A stretch of DNA of 64,000 nt from Haloprofundus halophilus (GTDB lineage: Archaea; Halobacteriota; Halobacteria; Halobacteriales; Haloferacaceae), in the NCBI RefSeq assembly GCF_003439925.1, contig NZ_QQRR01000002.1, positions 992,001-1,056,000 of the forward strand. The letters are read 5' to 3'. This document shows positions 6,965 to 14,898 of the stretch, piece after piece; positions within the stretch are counted from its first letter, which is position 1; each line of letters opens with the position of its first letter. Below the pieces are notes generated by a model. That model saw only the letters and a program-made list of their open reading frames with translations. It did no database searches and was not told the DNA's origin. A program made the translations under genes and the position numbers.

Positions 6965-9205
6965 ATGAAGAAGCTTCAATGGATTGTTCTGAAGCTGACC
7001 GGTTTTCTTAAGCCGATATATAGGCGTCTTGGAATTTTCCCATACCGAGGATCCATTTCACTACAAAAACACGCCAAAACAAAGACGTGGGCCAACACAG
7101 GTCAAATAAAGCAGTTAGGAAGCGCACTCTATGAACAGCGACATACATCCATCACCGCCCTTCTGCTGCTGATTGGTACACTCCTCCTCACGATTGCAGC
7201 GGATATCTCACCGTTCAAAGCTGCAAGTTGGTTTTCGATTAACACGGTCTGGCAAACCCACGCAACGATAATCGGTTTGAGCTTCGTCGTCCTAATTTTC
7301 CTCTTAGAGATTGTGTCCCAAAGTCGTCTCGTTGAGGGTGCATTAGAACAATTCCTGCGGAAATCGATGGTGCTGCCTATACTGGTCTACTCATTGCTTG
7401 GAAGCCTTATCATCGGTGTCTTGGCAATCTATCCAGATCTCCGCACAGGCTGGATCAGCCCAAATTTGCCAGCCATGCTTTTTGCTGGCACTGTTTTCGG
7501 TGTGATATTCGCCTACTGGAAAGTCATAACACTGGTCTTAACTGATAAAATAGATCAAGAAGCCTATATTATCTTGAAGGAGAATATATCACAAAAAATC
7601 CAGCAGGATACCACTATTTACGAGTACGACCAAATCCTAGAAACATATCTGCCTGACGGCGTTAAAACCGAGAAAACGCTGTACCCATACTATGGAGGGC
7701 GAACAGATTCGCTGACAGCGCATGATTTGGAGCTAAACGGTGTCATCGCAGACATCCACCTACCGACCTTCGTCTACGGAATCTCTGAGATCGTACGTAT
7801 CGGTGAGAAGCACCGAAAAAACGATGCAAAAACAGACGGCGATGAAACATCACCTGACGATGAAGAGGATACTCCCGTCGAGGTCCGCGTTAAAATCGGG
7901 GACAATCTGCAGGAACTCTCGTCGATACTTTACATCGACTCAGACTTCTTCCACGAAGACATGGAATCTGTCTACCCCATCATCGCTGCCAGTATCCTCA
8001 CCCGGCCAGGAACAGGACGTGACGACAGCATCCAGAAAATCCACAAATACACAGACTTCATTGATCAGGAAGGAAAGCGGATAGTCAGAAATGCAGAATC
8101 AAGGGCATTCCTCCATTTTTTGAACCAATACGAAGATGTAGTACAGCACTCCTTCCAAGAACTGGACGAAGCTCGGTTCCTTATTGAGGAACACCGATAT
8201 ACGAACGCTGATCTCCCCTTCTACAATCTCGACCAGATACTATTCCGCGTCTTCGAAGAATCCCTTGACGAGATGAACCGTGAATTCACTAACCACATCT
8301 TAGAATTACTGGAAGCACTCGTCCATACCACTACCCAAATGGAGCTGTACGGAGCCTATCAGAGATATATGAACCAATATTCACGGTTCTACTTCGCTGT
8401 TGCACTACGGGATGACAACCTCCCGGAAAATTTTTCGGTTGGAATCATCGACCATCTTATTGAGAAATTCGAATTTTCTGCCCTAAACGGGATGCATAGA
8501 GATTATAACACCTTCGACAACCTTGACGGATTTGAATATTACATAACCAGTTACAGCGAGGTTGCATTGGAGCAGGCTCACCGAATGTTCAAGTACGCCT
8601 TTGAGAACCAGGATGCTCGTGGATTCACAAAGATTTGGGACACAGTGACCCCTCAACGAGACACCGGCAACGATGCTGTCCAAGAAACAATCCGGAAGGA
8701 AAAACAAGATCTACGGTTCAATGCTGCTGCAATGACATATGACGTCTCAAAAGACCACGAAAAGTATCAAGAGACGTTTGACACTATCTATAATCGGTGT
8801 ATATTGAAGACGTATCATGATTTACCAGAATTGTTTGATATCTACTTTAGGATCAAAGAGAAGGAAGGGAATCGGACTCGATGGGGACAATGGCAGCGAC
8901 AAGAGCATGACATAATTCAAGAGATGCATGGAAAGCCGTACTCAATTGAGCCAGTGTACAGTTTGGGCGAGTTCTATTGTTTCACCGGTATCTTGACAGG
9001 GTATCTCTATGATGACCGCGATGTCAACCCTTTGAATGGGAAATCTTTAAGCGAGGAGGATTTTCGCCGTATTCGTATGTCAGTACACGATGTGAAGCGG
9101 AAAAAGCCGTTTATCGACGTGCGCCAGTACATCGATGAAGACGATTATGATAATTTGGCTGACCGGTTCTTGAAATATCACAAAGAGATTGTTGACGAGA
9201 CCTAA
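6965..9205 (+). CDS. Unrecognised large membrane protein with cytoplasmic helical domain
   Basis: A 746-residue protein. Four membrane segments lie near the N-terminus: about residues 58-80 (ALLLLIGTLLLTIAA), 95-118 (IIGLSFVVLIFLLEIV), 133-155 (VLPILVYSLLGSLIIGVLA) and 165-190. They are followed by roughly 550 residues of mostly helical, charged sequence without recognisable motifs. The first 55 residues are basic and cytoplasmic-looking. It follows another unknown membrane protein by 211 bp in the same orientation and AT-rich composition, so the two may form one system. The membrane module plus large soluble domain recalls membrane-effector architectures, but no family was recognised. Confidence 0.6.
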   Translation: MKKLQWIVLKLTGFLKPIYRRLGIFPYRGSISLQKHAKTKTWANTGQIKQLGSALYEQRHTSITALLLLIGTLLLTIAADISPFKAASWFSINTVWQTHATIIGLSFVVLIFLLEIVSQSRLVEGALEQFLRKSMVLPILVYSLLGSLIIGVLAIYPDLRTGWISPNLPAMLFAGTVFGVIFAYWKVITLVLTDKIDQEAYIILKENISQKIQQDTTIYEYDQILETYLPDGVKTEKTLYPYYGGRTDSLTAHDLELNGVIADIHLPTFVYGISEIVRIGEKHRKNDAKTDGDETSPDDEEDTPVEVRVKIGDNLQELSSILYIDSDFFHEDMESVYPIIAASILTRPGTGRDDSIQKIHKYTDFIDQEGKRIVRNAESRAFLHFLNQYEDVVQHSFQELDEARFLIEEHRYTNADLPFYNLDQILFRVFEESLDEMNREFTNHILELLEALVHTTTQMELYGAYQRYMNQYSRFYFAVALRDDNLPENFSVGIIDHLIEKFEFSALNGMHRDYNTFDNLDGFEYYITSYSEVALEQAHRMFKYAFENQDARGFTKIWDTVTPQRDTGNDAVQETIRKEKQDLRFNAAAMTYDVSKDHEKYQETFDTIYNRCILKTYHDLPELFDIYFRIKEKEGNRTRWGQWQRQEHDIIQEMHGKPYSIEPVYSLGEFYCFTGILTGYLYDDRDVNPLNGKSLSEEDFRRIRMSVHDVKRKKPFIDVRQYIDEDDYDNLADRFLKYHKEIVDET

Positions 9206-9370
9206 CTAAGTGAAGCTGCTGTTCATCTAAAAATCCACAACAGAGAGGATTTTGTCGATTCCTATTTGTTTTGAGAAGCATGGTTGGTGGATATGCGCCC
9301 TTTTTCAGCACGACCGGTGAAATCTATCACGTTTTAATGATTTCAACAAGGCCAATGATACGAATGCGAC

Positions 9371-9394
9371 ACCGTTTCGAAGTTAGGAAACGGT
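9371..9394. promoter_or_regulatory. Operator-like dyad ACCGTTTC-N8-GAAACGGT
   Basis: Perfect 8-bp arms separated by 8 bp, 34 bp before the ATG of the wHTH gene at 9428. A TATA-like GGTTAAGTG overlaps its right arm (9392-9400), so a bound protein would block initiation of the integration module. The nearby wHTH protein is the obvious candidate. Confidence 0.5.
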
Positions 9395-9427
9395 TAAGTG
9401 ACTGGTATCCCGTTGCGAATGTAGGAT

Positions 9428-9679
9428 ATGGCAGAAGACAGACCTTCGAAGAACGACCGCGACAACTCTGGAAAGTTCTCCGAACAGTACGACCCGGACG
9501 AATTCGTGGACGCGCTCCGTCAATTGGGCGGCGACGGGTCAACAAAGGAAGTTGCGGACAAAGTCGGATGTTCTCGCCGTACCGCTACCTATCGTCTGTC
9601 GTCGCTCCGCGACGATGGCCGAATCGGCGGCCGGGAAATCGGCCGGTCGATGCTATGGATGGTCAACGATGGGGAGTAG
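9428..9679 (+). CDS. Winged-helix regulator of the integration module
   Basis: An 83-residue protein. Residues about 25-75 form a compact wHTH: FVDALRQLGGDGSTKEVADK, then VGCSRRTATYRLSSLRDDGR (recognition helix) and a short wing ending in LWMVND. It is the typical haloarchaeal virus or element MarR/ArsR-like fold without an effector domain. It is the first gene of the run leading to the integrase and overlaps the next gene by 11 bp, so it is probably an autoregulator or excisionase-like factor acting on the dyad at 9371-9394. Confidence 0.7.
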   Translation: MAEDRPSKNDRDNSGKFSEQYDPDEFVDALRQLGGDGSTKEVADKVGCSRRTATYRLSSLRDDGRIGGREIGRSMLWMVNDGE

Positions 9680-10109
9680 CAAGCACGCTGCGACGTACCC
9701 GTCCGAACAGCAGTACGAGCGATGGCAGGACTGCGCCGACGACCTAGGGATGTCGACGTCGGAATTCATTGAAGCGATGGTCGAAGCGGGAATGAAGAAG
9801 TTCGACGCTGCCGTCGAACCCGACGAGACGAACCAGGAACTGCGGACCCAGCGGAACCAGTTGAAGACGGAACTGGATCGGACCAGAGGCCGGGTTCAGG
9901 AACTGGAGGACGCTGTTTACCACGGCGAGCGTCGGACGATAAAGCGGTACGTCGAAGCGAACCCGGGGGCGACCTACGACGAAGTCATCCAGCACGTCAT
10001 CAACACGGTTCCGGAGCGAGTGACGACGCACCTAGATGACCTGGAGGGCGACGAACTCTGCTTCGGGGACGGCGGGTACTACCCAGCTGACAATGGAGGC
10101 GGTTCGTGA
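9669..10109 (+). CDS. RHH/coiled-coil protein of the integration module
   Basis: A 146-residue protein starting at ATG 9669 inside the end of the wHTH gene. The N-terminus (AATYPSEQQYERWQDCADDL, then GMSTSEFIEAMVEAGMKKFD) is a ribbon-helix-helix-type DNA-binding segment. Residues about 58-85 form a coiled coil (QELRTQRNQLKTELDRTRGR). The rest (YDEVIQHVINTVPERVTTHL, ending in FGDGGYYPADN) looks like a small winged helix. Its ATG overlaps the wHTH frame and its end overlaps the next gene by 4 bp. It is probably an accessory factor for recombination or regulation. Confidence 0.6.
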   Translation: MGSSKHAATYPSEQQYERWQDCADDLGMSTSEFIEAMVEAGMKKFDAAVEPDETNQELRTQRNQLKTELDRTRGRVQELEDAVYHGERRTIKRYVEANPGATYDEVIQHVINTVPERVTTHLDDLEGDELCFGDGGYYPADNGGGS

Positions 10110-10648
10110 TGCCGCGAGCCGACGTCGACGTCTCAAACCGTCCCGACGACGCGCCCGGTGTCCGTGACGTCGAATACTGGCTGGGCGTCTACAAGTCGAT
10201 GGACGACATCCCAGACCGCTACCGGCTGAAGAGTTTTGAATCCAGGTTCCGGGAGGAAGACACCTGGGCAGAGTACCTGGCGACACGAGACGACCTGGCC
10301 GAATCTACGAAGAAGAATTCCTGGTATCCCTGCGGGGACCGCTTCAAGAAGTATATGCGGGAGGAAATCGGCCGACATCACGTCCTCCCGCACCCGGACG
10401 ACATCGAAGCGTACCTGGCGCACATCAAGGATGGAGGGTATTCGATTAAGGTGACGGAACGGTCGACAAACACGGTCTACTACCAGCACCTGTCCCCGCT
10501 GAAGACGTTCTTCAACTGGCTGGTCCATCACGTCGACTATCCGCACGTCTACAACCCGGTCCTGCTGGCGGCGCACGCCGGTGGTGTCACCCGCGAGGTG
10601 TGGTACTGGCAGACAGATTACAAACCCGACTACGAAGACAGAGAATGA
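10106..10648 (+). CDS. Recombinase-like protein with only the core-binding (SAM-like) domain
   Basis: A 180-residue protein resembling the N-terminal SAM-like domain of tyrosine recombinases: ESTKKNSWYPCGDRFKKYMR, DDIEAYLAHIKDGGYSIKVT, then TVYYQHLSPLKTFFNWLVHH. The catalytic domain (R, H-x-x-R, Y) is absent and the stop codon is followed at once, with ATGA overlap, by the complete integrase. The sequence shows no frameshift remnant, so it looks like a genuine partner subunit rather than debris. It may direct the integrase to att arms or act as a directionality factor. Confidence 0.6.
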   Translation: MMPRADVDVSNRPDDAPGVRDVEYWLGVYKSMDDIPDRYRLKSFESRFREEDTWAEYLATRDDLAESTKKNSWYPCGDRFKKYMREEIGRHHVLPHPDDIEAYLAHIKDGGYSIKVTERSTNTVYYQHLSPLKTFFNWLVHHVDYPHVYNPVLLAAHAGGVTREVWYWQTDYKPDYEDRE

Positions 10649-11748
10649 GTGACAACCAGACGACCCACGAGACGATAGCACAGGCGTTCGGACGGACGAC
10701 GGACCCGCTGGCGGAGTACGACACCCGCTTTCGGGATCTGGATATCGACCCATTCGAACTCTGGATGGACGAACAGGTCCACAGTCAGGACTACTCCGAC
10801 GGAACGGTGACGGCGATACAGCGTCGAATCGACCAATGGCGCGAATATATGGAGGACAACCACGACCGTCACCCGGCGGTCCCGACGACCCGTCACGTCC
10901 TCGACTTTGCGCACCACTACCTGGAGGAACGAGACAACGCGAAGAACACCGTCGCGGCGAAACTGGGTACGCTCAGCCGGGCGTTCCGGTATTTCCAGAA
11001 CGAACCAGCGTTCCCGCATCCGACGGACTTCAACCCGTTTGATGCCGCAAAAGGGAAAATCGACCTGAACGGCGAGGATCCCCAGGAACCGCGACCCATA
11101 CAACTGGAGGAACTACGCGACGTCATCCGTGACATCAAGCACATTCGGGACCGTGCGGTCATCGTCACCCAGTTCAAACTGGGGCTTCGTGCGTCGGAGA
11201 CGTCGAACATCAAACTGAGTGAACTCCATATCGCCAACACAGAACTTCAGGACCACTACGGGGAACTAGGGACGCACCCAGCCCTAGAGGGACGGGAGAA
11301 CGCAGTCTACATCCCGCATGACCGGGACAGGAACAAGTCGGAGCGTCCACGCGTCCTTCCGCTGGATGACGAACTCCGACGGGTCCTTCTCCAGTACCTT
11401 CTGTGCCGTCCCGACAACGGCCGCCCGTGGCTGTTTTTGTCAAAGTCGGGCGGGAAGAAGGTCAACCACACGAACATCAACGACATATGGAAGAAACACT
11501 TCCGCCCAGAGTACGGCCCGACGGAACGGTATCGGGGCGTGTCGTCGCACTACGGGCGACACTACTTCACCACCTGGTTCCGCATCGAACGCGAGTGGTC
11601 ACGGGACCTTATCAAATATCTTCGTGGCGACCGGCAGAGTGGTGGTAAGATTCGGTCAACTAGAGACGCTATTGACTCCTACATCCATGCCTGGTATGAG
11701 GATATCGATAACGAGTACCGCGAAGAAATCTACAAGCTACGAATTTAA
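10645..11748 (+). CDS. int: Tyrosine recombinase (integrase)
   Basis: A 367-residue site-specific recombinase that catalyses insertion and excision. Residues about 40-150 are the core-binding domain (DYSDGTVTAIQRRIDQWREY, then KNTVAAKLGTLSRAFRYFQN). The catalytic domain follows with the first Arg in FKLGLRASETSNIKL, a basic strand residue near DRDRNKSERPRVLPL, the H-x-x-R box in SSHYGRHYFTTW and the nucleophile Tyr in DAIDSYIHAWYED. The start at ATG 10645 overlaps the preceding stop. The gene is intact and coupled to the three upstream genes, so the element may still be mobile. Target choice in mutY instead of a tRNA is inferred from the element ends. Confidence 0.93.
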   Translation: MSDNQTTHETIAQAFGRTTDPLAEYDTRFRDLDIDPFELWMDEQVHSQDYSDGTVTAIQRRIDQWREYMEDNHDRHPAVPTTRHVLDFAHHYLEERDNAKNTVAAKLGTLSRAFRYFQNEPAFPHPTDFNPFDAAKGKIDLNGEDPQEPRPIQLEELRDVIRDIKHIRDRAVIVTQFKLGLRASETSNIKLSELHIANTELQDHYGELGTHPALEGRENAVYIPHDRDRNKSERPRVLPLDDELRRVLLQYLLCRPDNGRPWLFLSKSGGKKVNHTNINDIWKKHFRPEYGPTERYRGVSSHYGRHYFTTWFRIEREWSRDLIKYLRGDRQSGGKIRSTRDAIDSYIHAWYEDIDNEYREEIYKLRI

Positions 11749-11836
11749 GGTAGAATTCAATCGATTTAGATAATCAAGACCACGTGTCCTAAATCCAGAA
11801 CTTTCCAGTTTTCCTCTTGTGTGATGTCAGTGATTC

Positions 11837-12988
11837 TTACGAGTCACTTGCGTAAGCGTCATAATCAATGTCAGTGAGTGACTCATTTGGATTCTCCCAT
11901 TGGGACTTAGCCTTCTCAAAGGCAAGCCTTCCACATTCATCGGACATCCTATCTCGGAAGTGCTTGTACTTCACCATTTCTTTGATATCTCCTGCATTTT
12001 GTGAACTCCACATAATTTTGTAGTCATTTGGAGCTTCGGCGTCCTCAGAAAGTATTTCCAAGTCAAGCGCAGCCGTTATCAGATTCTCAACTTTCTCATG
12101 TACAATATCTTCGATTTCTGACCGATTGCTACCCAGTTCGATTTTGCTACGGTAGCACTCATGAAACTCAGATGCCTTCAATTCCTTAGGGTTATCCTTG
12201 TTTTCCCCTAAATGCTGAAGATAGATTCGCATACAGACTTCTCCGATTGGGAATATAGGATTTGACGTCAAGCAGTAACGAATATCATCGTTTTCAACCC
12301 GAGTTACATCGATACCACGTTCACCGATTTCACGCAACTTTGCGTGGTGTACTGTACCGTTCTTATGATGAATTGTCTGGTCATTCTCTTCAGGTAGTTC
12401 ACCCTCTACGAGCGACCAAATAGCATACTCATCAGGCTGAGTGGCTATTTTGACGACATCATAGTCAAGATCGATTAGGTCTCTGTCTCGTGTGAGAGTC
12501 AAGTATTGGACACTTCTGATGTTTTTAGATTCTGAATCCAAGTGAGATTTTAGACGGTTTTTGTTATCCTCTGATTCAACTACAGTAGCGATACTGTTGA
12601 TTTCTGTTGCTATCTTTTGAGAGTCCTCTGTACCGACGATACAAGAAACAAAGCAGAGGTGTATTTGACCATTAGCCTGAGATTTGGCTAATAATATCTC
12701 GGCGTCGGATTGTCCTGCCTCAAAAAGGGGGTTGACTATAGTGGTTTCAAACCCACTATCGCTACCATCAGCTCCATCTTTCGGAGAAAATCCGTCAACT
12801 ACAGCCCTGAATAAGCGGTGTTTTGGTTGGACTTGCGATTCAAAGTTAGTCCGTAGACTATCAAGGATAAATTCTTCATCAAGAGATTTGTATATTCTAT
12901 TATAGAGCCTTTTGAAATCCTTCTGGCTACTCTTGGGTATATTCTCATCTATCCAATCGTTTTCATCGTATTTCGACGGATCCCTCAT
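11837..12988 (-). CDS. Unrecognised cargo protein B of a two-gene operon
   Basis: A 383-residue acidic, low-GC protein, downstream member of a two-gene operon (ATGA overlap with the 12985-14079 gene). Residues about 85-130 (TTIVNPLFEAGQSDAEILLA, then GQIHLCFVSCIVG) alternate strand and acidic turns in a way that could be a nuclease-like alpha/beta core, but no complete PD-(D/E)xK or other catalytic signature is present. The C-terminal half is helical (EIEDIVHEKVENLITAALDL). No family recognised. Location next to the integrase in an AT-rich island is typical of accessory cargo. Confidence 0.6.
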   Translation of the reverse strand: MRDPSKYDENDWIDENIPKSSQKDFKRLYNRIYKSLDEEFILDSLRTNFESQVQPKHRLFRAVVDGFSPKDGADGSDSGFETTIVNPLFEAGQSDAEILLAKSQANGQIHLCFVSCIVGTEDSQKIATEINSIATVVESEDNKNRLKSHLDSESKNIRSVQYLTLTRDRDLIDLDYDVVKIATQPDEYAIWSLVEGELPEENDQTIHHKNGTVHHAKLREIGERGIDVTRVENDDIRYCLTSNPIFPIGEVCMRIYLQHLGENKDNPKELKASEFHECYRSKIELGSNRSEIEDIVHEKVENLITAALDLEILSEDAEAPNDYKIMWSSQNAGDIKEMVKYKHFRDRMSDECGRLAFEKAKSQWENPNESLTDIDYDAYASDS

Positions 12989-14079
12989 ACGACTTCGCGT
13001 GCCTCACACTCAGAATCAAAATGGTCGCTCACGAAATTGAAGATGCGAACAGATTGGTCAATGTCCGTCTGTTCCCTAGGGAATATCCGTATTTTATCAT
13101 TTTTCGACTTTAGAGTTAGAAGTTCGTGAGATGAGTCATCAATAATCTCTGCTTGGAAAGAGTCTGCATCAGAGGCAGTCTGGAACTCAGAAACGTTGAA
13201 TTCGTAAAAGTCCTCACTCAGATGGGACTCGAATCCCTCAAGTCCGGCTTTCTGAATTCCTCCATTCACTTTGATTTCCCACGGGGAGCTGATGTGCATC
13301 TCTCTATTCTCAAAGAATGTACTCTGCACATCACCAAATCCACCGGTATTGGCCGATTCTTTGATCGAGAGAGTTCTCTCCATTTCACGCTTTAACGCGC
13401 CCCAGAGGTCAAATATACTTCCTTTGACATGAACGAAGACACCATTCTGTTTAACTCGGAACTTAAACCGGTGTGGCCGCTCAAAGACCATAATCTTAGG
13501 AAGAATCCCATAATTGTACCTCATTTCCTTATAGGTCTCAATGCCATCTATTCCGCGGTACTGAATAGAACGTTCTACGTCAGGTCGACGACGAGCCGGA
13601 GTATTCGAGTCATACGACCTTCTGGCGCTGAAGTAGGGGATAATCAGGTCATCGTATTCAGAGACAAGCCGCTTTCTCAAATTATCTATTGCCCTTTTAG
13701 GAAGTTGAAGTCTCCCTACGTCCTGTGTCTCCTGCAGAAAGGCCCAAATCGTCGGCGGGAGTTCGTCGGTCTTGTTCGCAGTCGTAAAGAATACCGGAAA
13801 ATCATCCTGAAGATAAACGTAGGTGTAGACCGATTTTCCTTCGTATGAGGCTCGTAGAAGCTTCAAATCATCTGATTCCTCAGAGATGACAAAGTGGTCA
13901 CTCAACTTGACAGCCTCCAGGAACTCTTGTTTATCTTTTAAATTATTCACCGCTGCGAATATGTTGAATTCACCTGACAGCGATGAGAGGTCCGCCTCTG
14001 TGTCAAGATAATGGACAAGATTATCCGCCGAAGTGAACCGACGGTCCATCAATTCTAGGAAGTCGGGCTTCTGGCTCAT
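12985..14079 (-). CDS. Unrecognised cargo protein A of a two-gene operon
   Basis: A 364-residue protein, upstream member of the operon. Residues about 80-110 (KSVYTYVYLQDDFPVFFTTA) and 190-245 (GIDGIETYKEMRYNYGILPK, then FKFRVKQNGVFVHVKGSIFD) suggest an alpha/beta sensor-like or beta-rich fold. A cluster of Arg (TPARRRPDVERS) lies near residue 165. No enzyme motif or membrane segment. It is translated just before protein B with a 4-bp overlap, so the two probably act together. The function is unknown. Confidence 0.6.
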   Translation of the reverse strand: MSQKPDFLELMDRRFTSADNLVHYLDTEADLSSLSGEFNIFAAVNNLKDKQEFLEAVKLSDHFVISEESDDLKLLRASYEGKSVYTYVYLQDDFPVFFTTANKTDELPPTIWAFLQETQDVGRLQLPKRAIDNLRKRLVSEYDDLIIPYFSARRSYDSNTPARRRPDVERSIQYRGIDGIETYKEMRYNYGILPKIMVFERPHRFKFRVKQNGVFVHVKGSIFDLWGALKREMERTLSIKESANTGGFGDVQSTFFENREMHISSPWEIKVNGGIQKAGLEGFESHLSEDFYEFNVSEFQTASDADSFQAEIIDDSSHELLTLKSKNDKIRIFPREQTDIDQSVRIFNFVSDHFDSECEAREVV

Positions 14080-14179
14080 AGAATCTCACCCACCACTTCG
14101 AATAGCGAGTTGAATTCTGGCGAGTACCCGTGCATAACTGATGATAAACCCTTTCATAGAAAGTCCTTATGCAAAACGA

Positions 14180-14722
14180 CTAACTGATAAACGAGTTAGA
14201 ATCGATTATCTGGTTACGCCTGAGAGAGATATCTTCGATATCGTCATAGAGGTCTTCCTGATCTGCGTCCGAAACCTCTTCGTTTCTCACATCCTCAATT
14301 ATCGATTTGTACCTCATTACCTTGGAATAGAACTCTACGACCTCCTCCAGTTCCTTAGTGTTAAAGAATGATCCAAGTAAGCCTATTTGGCCCGTGTTAT
14401 TTTCGTAGACGACGGTAGGTATCGAGTTGGGAGCGGGGACATCATCCGGTTGAAGAGGACGTGAAGAAGGATCTGTTGAGATTCCGTCCATCTGGTCAGC
14501 ACACTTCTTTATACCATTCATCTGTCTCACCTCAGTGAGCAGGGCTATTCGAAGTTTTCTCCTCTCCCAGGCTTGTCGGGCGGAATAGACTATCAACGCC
14601 GCAATGACGGACACTGCGATACCGACGAGTGTCGAGTCCGGTAATCCAGAAGAAACGGACTGAGCAGCCGTAGTTGTGACTTGAACGCTGTCCGGAGTAG
14701 TGGGGACCGTTACAGGAGTCAT
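14180..14722 (-). CDS. Single-span membrane protein of unknown function
   Basis: A 180-residue protein. A Thr/Ser-rich N-terminus precedes one membrane segment (about residues 30-48, STLVGIAVSVIAALIVYSAR), followed by a basic stop-transfer (ERRKLR) and a cytoplasmic helical region. The stretch IPTVVYENNTGQIGLLGSFF, then LEEVVEFYSKV is a pattern I have seen in many bacterial and archaeal one-TM proteins of unknown role (P-x-x-V-Y-x-x-N-x-G-x-I-G-L-L, then FY). It lies between the unknown two-gene operon and the HEPN gene in AT-rich cargo. Confidence 0.6.
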   Translation of the reverse strand: MTPVTVPTTPDSVQVTTTAAQSVSSGLPDSTLVGIAVSVIAALIVYSARQAWERRKLRIALLTEVRQMNGIKKCADQMDGISTDPSSRPLQPDDVPAPNSIPTVVYENNTGQIGLLGSFFNTKELEEVVEFYSKVMRYKSIIEDVRNEEVSDADQEDLYDDIEDISLRRNQIIDSNSFIS

Positions 14723-14898
14723 ATTGATTATCAGTCTGCGTTGCTATCTGCTGGTGTAGCGAATGACATAAGATGCGTTGATAACTCTTCTAACAGTGAC
14801 TCATGAGTTGAAGTGACATACGATACTTTCCCTTATTATCGCGCTTAAGGATAAATTTGTGTAGGTAGTCTTTAGTATCTCTCCTACGGGGAAGGGAC

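Noticed and set aside
5734-9205. Known SLATT or 2TM cyclic-nucleotide effector
   Set aside because: Membrane topology and lengths do not fit the short SLATT proteins, and no CD-NTase or nucleotide sensor is adjacent.
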